A stretch of 10,147 bases of DNA from Alistipes sp. (lineage in GTDB: Bacteria > Bacteroidota > Bacteroidia > Bacteroidales > Rikenellaceae), in assembly GCA_017380955.1 (NCBI GenBank), contig JAFOCZ010000103.1:1-10147 (forward strand), given 5' to 3'. The translations under genes and the position numbers were made by a program. Position 1 is the first letter of the stretch; the number at the start of each line of letters is the position of its first letter. The notes beneath the pieces are model-generated. The model did not search any database and was not told the DNA's origin. It saw nothing but the letters and a program-made list of their open reading frames with translations. Positions 5,948-10,147 of the stretch are shown piece after piece.

Positions 5948-7108
5948 GTGATACATTTTTTTACTAAAATACTCGAAGCATACACCTGGCAGGGACTCGC
6001 ATTGCTGGGAGTCGTTGTCGCACTCTTTTTTGTGCAGTTATATTACTATGGCATAGCATATTACCGCATATATCTGTTTAGACTTATGCGTCGCAGAAAG
6101 CGTCAGTTGGAGACTCCGCCGATATCGGTTATCGTGGCAGTTCGTGGCGAGGATGAGCAGTTCCTTACCGAGCAACTCCCTGTGCTCCTTGCACAACAGT
6201 ACCCCGTATACGAGGTGGTAATCGTATACATTGGCAACGACGTGGAGTATTACGACCAATTGCAGAATATCCGCAACAACTACTCATATATGCGCCTCAC
6301 GAAGATGTCGGGCAGCGGACGCCTGTACATCACCAACAAGCAGGCACTCAACGTGGGTATCAAGTCGGCACAGTACGACGCACTGCTCTTCACCACCACA
6401 GGCACTATGCCAAGTTCGGCGCAGTGGCTCGACTTTATGGCTAAGGGCTTTGAGCGCGGCGAGGTTGTTGTTGGCACTGCAGTGCCGGTGTTCGAGAGGG
6501 ACAACCTCCGCACATACATAATGCGTATGGTGGAGTTTCACCGTATGCGTAACGCTATGGCACGCGGTGTGGTGGACAAGGTATACTACGCCCCACGCAG
6601 CAACTATGGCTTCTCGCGACGTCTCTACGACTCTACACGCGGCTACAACCACCTCGGCATAGACATCGGTGACAATGACCTCTATATCCAGGATATCGCA
6701 ACCAGCAGAAACACCGCCATAGTGCTCTCGCCATACTCGGTAGTTGGCGAGGAGCGCCCCGACAGATGGGATGAGTGGATGGAGCATATGCGCTACTACG
6801 ACACCACACGCAAGAGTTACCCTATCGGCATTCGCTCGTTCATAAGCCGCGAGCGTGGTAGTCGTCTGTTGTTCTTCCTCAGCGCCATCGTAGCCATTGT
6901 GGTGTTGCCTTTGGAGTTGAAATTGGGTGTGGCGACACTTATCCTATTGCGATATGGCGTTGTTGTGGGCACATCATCGCGTGTGGCAAGCAAGTTGGGC
7001 GAGAGAGGTATCGCTATGAGATACTGGATATATGACCTCGTAGGGCCATTTGTGGAGTGGATAATAGGCTCGAACGAGAGTCACAACACCCCTAAGTTAT
7101 GGAAATAG
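5948..7108 (+). CDS. Membrane-anchored family 2 glycosyltransferase with a degenerate DXD motif
   Basis: The 386-aa protein has an N-terminal membrane helix (about 17-39), a basic RRRKR patch, a GT-A catalytic domain beginning PPISVIVAVRGED (57-69), and C-terminal hydrophobic segments (about 307-322, 326-341). This layout is typical of bacterial GT2 enzymes that build envelope or surface glycans at the inner membrane. The later motifs are present: GDNDLYIQD (241-249) as the acceptor/acid-base region and RPDRW (270-274) in the place of Q/RxxRW. The metal-binding DXD that should follow the hydrophobic strand at 145-148 reads T-T-T-G-T (149-153), with no acidic residue. Either the enzyme works without that motif or it is inactive. 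Donor and acceptor cannot be named. The start is GTG, since the first in-frame ATG (codon 47) lies beyond the first helix. Its end overlaps the sigma factor gene by 10 bp. Confidence 0.82.
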   Translation: MIHFFTKILEAYTWQGLALLGVVVALFFVQLYYYGIAYYRIYLFRLMRRRKRQLETPPISVIVAVRGEDEQFLTEQLPVLLAQQYPVYEVVIVYIGNDVEYYDQLQNIRNNYSYMRLTKMSGSGRLYITNKQALNVGIKSAQYDALLFTTTGTMPSSAQWLDFMAKGFERGEVVVGTAVPVFERDNLRTYIMRMVEFHRMRNAMARGVVDKVYYAPRSNYGFSRRLYDSTRGYNHLGIDIGDNDLYIQDIATSRNTAIVLSPYSVVGEERPDRWDEWMEHMRYYDTTRKSYPIGIRSFISRERGSRLLFFLSAIVAIVVLPLELKLGVATLILLRYGVVVGTSSRVASKLGERGIAMRYWIYDLVGPFVEWIIGSNESHNTPKLWK

Positions 7109-7656
7109 ACGATTATATCGTAGCCACAGATGCCCACCTCGTGAAACTCGCCTCGGCGGGTGACCAGCAGGCCTTTGAGTATCTCTTTACACGCTATCGT
7201 GATGCGCTGACACGCCTCTTCGAGCAGCGGATGGGAGATAGAGATATGGCGAGCGACCTGTTGCAGGAGACCTTCATAAAGGTATATCTGCACCTCGACC
7301 AATACTCGAGTAACTACACCTTTGGGCAGTGGATATACACCATAGCGCGTAACACGTTGGTGGACCATCTGCGACGTAAGGCCGATGACTTACCCATTGA
7401 CGAGCGCTTTCGCTCGCCACAGGCTACATCGCCATCGCCCGAGGAGTCGGTGATTATAAACCAGAGTCACAACCACTTCTACGCTGCGTTGGACGAACTA
7501 TCGGAGGAGTATCGCCAGATTATCCAGATGCGATTTATCGAGGAGTACTCCTACGAGGAGATGGCGGAGAAACTTGGCAAGCCTATAAACACCATAAAGA
7601 CGCAGATACGTCGCGCACGTGCTGCGGTATGTAAGATAATTTTAGAGAAGGAGTAA
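7099..7656 (+). CDS. ECF-type sigma-70 family RNA polymerase sigma factor
   Basis: The 185-aa protein has the two-domain ECF layout. Region 2 spans about residues 22-94, with DLLQETFIKVYLHLDQY (53-69) for core polymerase binding and FGQWIYTIARNTLVDHLRR (75-93) for -10 recognition and melting. Region 4 spans about 129-180, with a helix-turn-helix around YSYEEMAEKLGKPINTIKTQIRRAR (150-174). A proline/serine-rich linker joins them. No anti-sigma gene is adjacent: upstream is the glycosyltransferase, whose last 10 bp it overlaps, and downstream is rsmG after 20 nt. It should therefore be co-transcribed with these genes, and its own regulation is not visible. Its target genes cannot be inferred. 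Confidence 0.93.
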   Translation: MEIDDYIVATDAHLVKLASAGDQQAFEYLFTRYRDALTRLFEQRMGDRDMASDLLQETFIKVYLHLDQYSSNYTFGQWIYTIARNTLVDHLRRKADDLPIDERFRSPQATSPSPEESVIINQSHNHFYAALDELSEEYRQIIQMRFIEEYSYEEMAEKLGKPINTIKTQIRRARAAVCKIILEKE

Positions 7657-7676
7657 CATCCCAAACACTGATAAAG

Positions 7677-8306
7677 ATGAAGCACGAACTCATAAAGAGA
7701 TACTTCCCCGAGATTACGGAGCAGCAGGAGGCGCAGTTTGAGGCGCTCGGAGCGCTCTACGAGGAGTGGAACACGCGCATAAACGTGGTATCGCGCAAAG
7801 ATATGGAGCATCTCTATACCCGCCATATCCTCCACTCGCTGGCTATCGCCAAGGTGTGCCAGTTCGAGGCAGGAGCAAAGGTCATAGACATAGGCTGCGG
7901 AGGTGGCTTCCCATCAGTACCTCTTGCAATCCTCTTCCCCGAGGTGGAGTTCGTAGGTGTGGACTCCATAGGCAAGAAGATTCGTGTTGTGGAGGGCGTT
8001 AGGGATGGTGCAAAGATTGAGAATCTCAGGGCGCTGAACTGCCGTGCCGAGAGCGTTGGCGAGAAGTTCGACTATGTGGTATCACGCGCCGTGACGGAGA
8101 TGGCACGCTTTATGCCGTGGGCGTGGCCATTGTTGCGCAAGGGTGAGCGTGGCACGTTGCCTAATGGTGTTCTCTACCTCAAGGGTGGAGAGTTGGCCGA
8201 GGAACTTGCCGCCACACGTCGTCGCTGGGACATCTACGACATCCGCACGATGTTCGACGATGAGTTTTTCGAGACCAAGAAGGTGGTATACACCCCATAT
8301 AAATAG
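7677..8306 (+). CDS. rsmG: 16S rRNA (guanine(527)-N7)-methyltransferase RsmG
   Basis: It transfers a methyl group from S-adenosylmethionine to N7 of G527 (E. coli numbering) in the 530 loop of 16S rRNA; loss in other bacteria gives low-level streptomycin resistance. The 209-aa length is normal. The N-terminal part carries the family stretch WNTRINVVSRKD (31-42) followed by YTRHILHSL (47-55). The SAM-binding glycine-rich loop is VIDIGCGGGFPSVPLAI (69-85), with serine at the glycine position of the usual GFPGIPL. FDYVVSRAV (127-135 region) is the typical motif VI segment. It lies 20 nt after the sigma factor gene and 2 nt before the DUF4954 gene. Confidence 0.96.
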   Translation: MKHELIKRYFPEITEQQEAQFEALGALYEEWNTRINVVSRKDMEHLYTRHILHSLAIAKVCQFEAGAKVIDIGCGGGFPSVPLAILFPEVEFVGVDSIGKKIRVVEGVRDGAKIENLRALNCRAESVGEKFDYVVSRAVTEMARFMPWAWPLLRKGERGTLPNGVLYLKGGELAEELAATRRRWDIYDIRTMFDDEFFETKKVVYTPYK

Positions 8307-8308
8307 TT

Positions 8309-10024
8309 ATGAACTACAGAGTCACCACACATACCGAGCGCGAGGCATTGAGGCATCGTGGTTGCTTTGCCGAGAGTTGGGAGAGCGTAGAGGTCTCCGA
8401 GGACTTTCGTGTGGAGCAACTGCGTAACGTACGCTTCGAGGGTAGTGTGAGGATTGGCTCTAACAGCCGCATCGCAGACTCTACGATAGCAAACTACCAC
8501 ATCGGCGACAACTGCACGATAGATGATGTGTTGCGTATGGAGTGCCGCTACCCTACAACCTTTGGCGAGGGTGTGCGTGTTGCAGCGGTGAATGAGAATG
8601 GTGGTCGCACGGCGGTCATCTACCGTGAGATTACGGCGCAGGAGGCCTATATGATGACTATGCTGCGCAACCGCAGAGATATGGTCTCGAGGATGGAGAG
8701 TATGATTGTGGAGCGCAGCGAGGCACACCGCACCGACATAGGAAGAGTGGGTAATGGTAGCACCATCATCGGTGCACGTTTCATCCGCGAGGTTAGGATA
8801 GAGGAGCGTTGCCGCATAGAGGGCACATCGCACCTCGAGAATGGCACTGTTGGCGAGGGGTCGTATGTGGGTATCGATGTTCGTGGTCGTGACTTTATCA
8901 TCGACAACAACGCGCGTGTGGATGGTGCGTCGAGCATAGAGCGATGCTTCGTGGGTGAGAATAGCGTTGTGGGTAACGGCTTTACCGCCGTAGACACGCT
9001 GATGTTTGCCAACTGCCACTTCGAGAATGGCGAGGCAGCATCGGTCTTCGCAGGACCTTTCACGGTGTCGCACCACAAGTCGTCGCTGCTCATAGCCGGA
9101 ATATTCTCGTTCTTCAACGCTGGAAGTGGCACAAACCAGTCAAACCACCTCTTCAAGAGTGGTGCTGTGCATCAGGCTGTGCATCAGCGTGGTACGAAGT
9201 TCGGAAGCAGCGCATATGTGATGTCACCAGCCATAGAGGGTCCTTATACCGTAGTACTGGGCAGACATACCAGACACCACGACACACAGGATATGCCATT
9301 CTCGTACCTCATAGAGGAGGGTGGTGAGTCGTTGCTGATGCCGGCATTGGCGCTGAAGAGTTATGGCACGATACGCGATATCGAGAAGTGGAAGAGCCGT
9401 GATGGACGTACACTGAAGCGCGACAACATATGCTTCGATGAGTTTAACCCATTCATCCTCGGCAAGATGCTGCGTGGCGTGGATATCCTCACACGATTGG
9501 AGGAGGAAAACCCCGAAGCCAAGAGTTACAACTACAACCGCACCACGATACGTGCTACGATGCTTACGCGAGGTAAAAGACTATATAACAGTGCTATAGG
9601 TGCATCCATAGGAGCATTGTTGGAGGGTGGAGACTATAGCCGTGCCACATACGATGGCTCGGAGTGGATAGACCTTGCAGGACAATACATACCCCTTGGC
9701 GAGGTGGAGCGTATGGCATCGAACATCGCAAGTGGCAACCTGAGCCTCGAGAGCATAAAGGCTACGCTCGGTAGACTTATGGCTGAGTATAGGGATATGG
9801 CTGCGGCGTATGCCTATAATCTCTTGTGGCAACTTATGGGTGCTAAGCCCTCGGAGGAGGAGGTGCAGAGCATCATAGCATCGTCGAAAAACATCCTCAG
9901 GCAGATGCGTGAGGCGACGGAGCAAGACCGTCAGCGCGACACCGGCCTGGATATGATGGTGGGCTATGGCTATGACTTCCGCGACGAGAAGGAGCAGGAG
10001 GCAGACTTTAGAAATACACGATAA
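8309..10024 (+). CDS. DUF4954 family protein with left-handed beta-helix repeats
   Basis: The 571-aa protein resembles the DUF4954 family of Bacteroidetes and spirochaetes; its function is not established. Hexapeptide-type repeats, as in LpxA-like acyltransferases and sugar nucleotidyltransferases, are seen at about 41-75 and 144-230. A helical segment (about 108-140) interrupts them. The most distinctive region is 246-325, which reads VFAGPFTVSHHKSSLLIAG then FFNAGSGTNQSNH and GRHTRHHD. It holds H255, H256, H280, H288, H292, H320, H323 and H324, suggesting a catalytic or metal site. The C-terminal third (about 380-571) is mostly helical. As I recall Bacteroides homologs they are somewhat longer, with extra beta-helix turns near the N-terminus. 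The ATG lies 2 nt after the rsmG stop, pointing to translational coupling. A sugar- or acyl-transferase role is only an inference from the fold. Confidence 0.85.
   Translation: MNYRVTTHTEREALRHRGCFAESWESVEVSEDFRVEQLRNVRFEGSVRIGSNSRIADSTIANYHIGDNCTIDDVLRMECRYPTTFGEGVRVAAVNENGGRTAVIYREITAQEAYMMTMLRNRRDMVSRMESMIVERSEAHRTDIGRVGNGSTIIGARFIREVRIEERCRIEGTSHLENGTVGEGSYVGIDVRGRDFIIDNNARVDGASSIERCFVGENSVVGNGFTAVDTLMFANCHFENGEAASVFAGPFTVSHHKSSLLIAGIFSFFNAGSGTNQSNHLFKSGAVHQAVHQRGTKFGSSAYVMSPAIEGPYTVVLGRHTRHHDTQDMPFSYLIEEGGESLLMPALALKSYGTIRDIEKWKSRDGRTLKRDNICFDEFNPFILGKMLRGVDILTRLEEENPEAKSYNYNRTTIRATMLTRGKRLYNSAIGASIGALLEGGDYSRATYDGSEWIDLAGQYIPLGEVERMASNIASGNLSLESIKATLGRLMAEYRDMAAAYAYNLLWQLMGAKPSEEEVQSIIASSKNILRQMREATEQDRQRDTGLDMMVGYGYDFRDEKEQEADFRNTR
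9164..9187 (+). repeat. Perfect 12-bp tandem duplication inside the DUF4954 gene
   Basis: gctgtgcatcag occurs twice back to back (9164-9175 and 9176-9187), encoding A-V-H-Q twice (residues 286-293) within the histidine-rich core. The reading frame is kept. Compared with homologs as I recall them, the segment is not longer, so it may be convergence of sequence rather than a recent insertion. Confidence 0.7.
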
Positions 10025-10063
10025 AACATTAACTATATACAACTTAACTAAAAACTAAGAATT

Positions 10064-10147
10064 ATGGAGAAAGTAAGAGTTCTTATTATTGGTAGCGGCC
10101 CTGCAGGTTTCACTGCTGCTATCTACACCTCACGTGCTAACCTCTCA
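10064..10147 (+). CDS. trxB: Thioredoxin-disulfide reductase, N-terminal fragment cut by the window edge
   Basis: TrxB uses NADPH and FAD to reduce thioredoxin in the cytosol. Only the first 28 codons are present. They show the FAD-binding Rossmann loop GSGPAG (residues 10-15) and the following AAIYTSRANLS, which is nearly the start of Bacteroidales TrxB as I know it. The start ATG follows a 39-nt A-rich spacer after the DUF4954 stop, with no Shine-Dalgarno sequence. The spacer has no match to TAnnTTTG, so transcription probably continues from the upstream operon or from a promoter inside the DUF4954 gene. Codons such as gct, gtt and cgt dominate, as expected for a highly expressed gene and unlike the genes upstream. 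Confidence 0.9.
   Translation, partial: MEKVRVLIIGSGPAGFTAAIYTSRANLS

Noticed and set aside
4731..5951. 406-codon open frame on the plus strand opposite tgt
   Set aside because: It covers the reverse of a highly conserved tgt gene and runs through the promoter spacer. It has no domain or start signal of its own.
8234..9076. 280-codon open frame on the minus strand opposite the DUF4954 gene
   Set aside because: It is a shadow of the real gene, runs across the rsmG/DUF4954 junction and has low-complexity composition.

Overview
The window looks like a chromosomal segment from a member of the Bacteroidales, possibly a Rikenellaceae/Alistipes-like lineage; the family is a guess. The order rests on protein family signatures (a Bacteroidetes-style Tgt and RluA, a DUF4954 protein), on genes without clear Shine-Dalgarno sites, and on two divergent promoters matching the Bacteroidetes consensus (TTG, about 20 nt, TAnnTTTG). 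Use of the futalosine enzyme MqnE suggests menaquinone is made by the futalosine route.

Layout. Positions 1-271 hold no gene. They carry a nest of short repeats: two heptameric purine/pyrimidine arrays in inverted orientation around a palindromic element, then a small hairpin and a third heptameric array that runs up to the rluA stop codon. From 5795 down to 272, on the minus strand, is a compact four-gene run: tgt (queuosine tRNA modification), an LptF/LptG-family permease (lipopolysaccharide export), an mqnE-PASTA fusion, and an RluA-family pseudouridine synthase. Gaps between these genes are 21, 1 and 21 nt, so they probably form one operon. A 152-bp AT-rich region (5796-5947) separates this run from a plus-strand run: an unusual membrane-anchored family 2 glycosyltransferase, an ECF-type sigma factor overlapping it by 10 bp, rsmG (16S rRNA m7G methyltransferase), a DUF4954 left-handed beta-helix protein, and the first 28 codons of trxB.

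Most of the window is ordinary housekeeping sequence: RNA modification, envelope biogenesis, menaquinone synthesis and redox. No phage, CRISPR, transposase or defence system is visible. The points most worth a second look are: the in-frame fusion of a cytosolic radical SAM menaquinone enzyme to a membrane-anchored three-PASTA protein, with a possible internal start; a glycosyltransferase in which the expected DXD motif reads T-T-G-T; a Tgt that lacks the three zinc-ligand cysteines; a histidine-rich conserved core in the DUF4954 protein; and the heptamer/palindrome cluster at the left edge.
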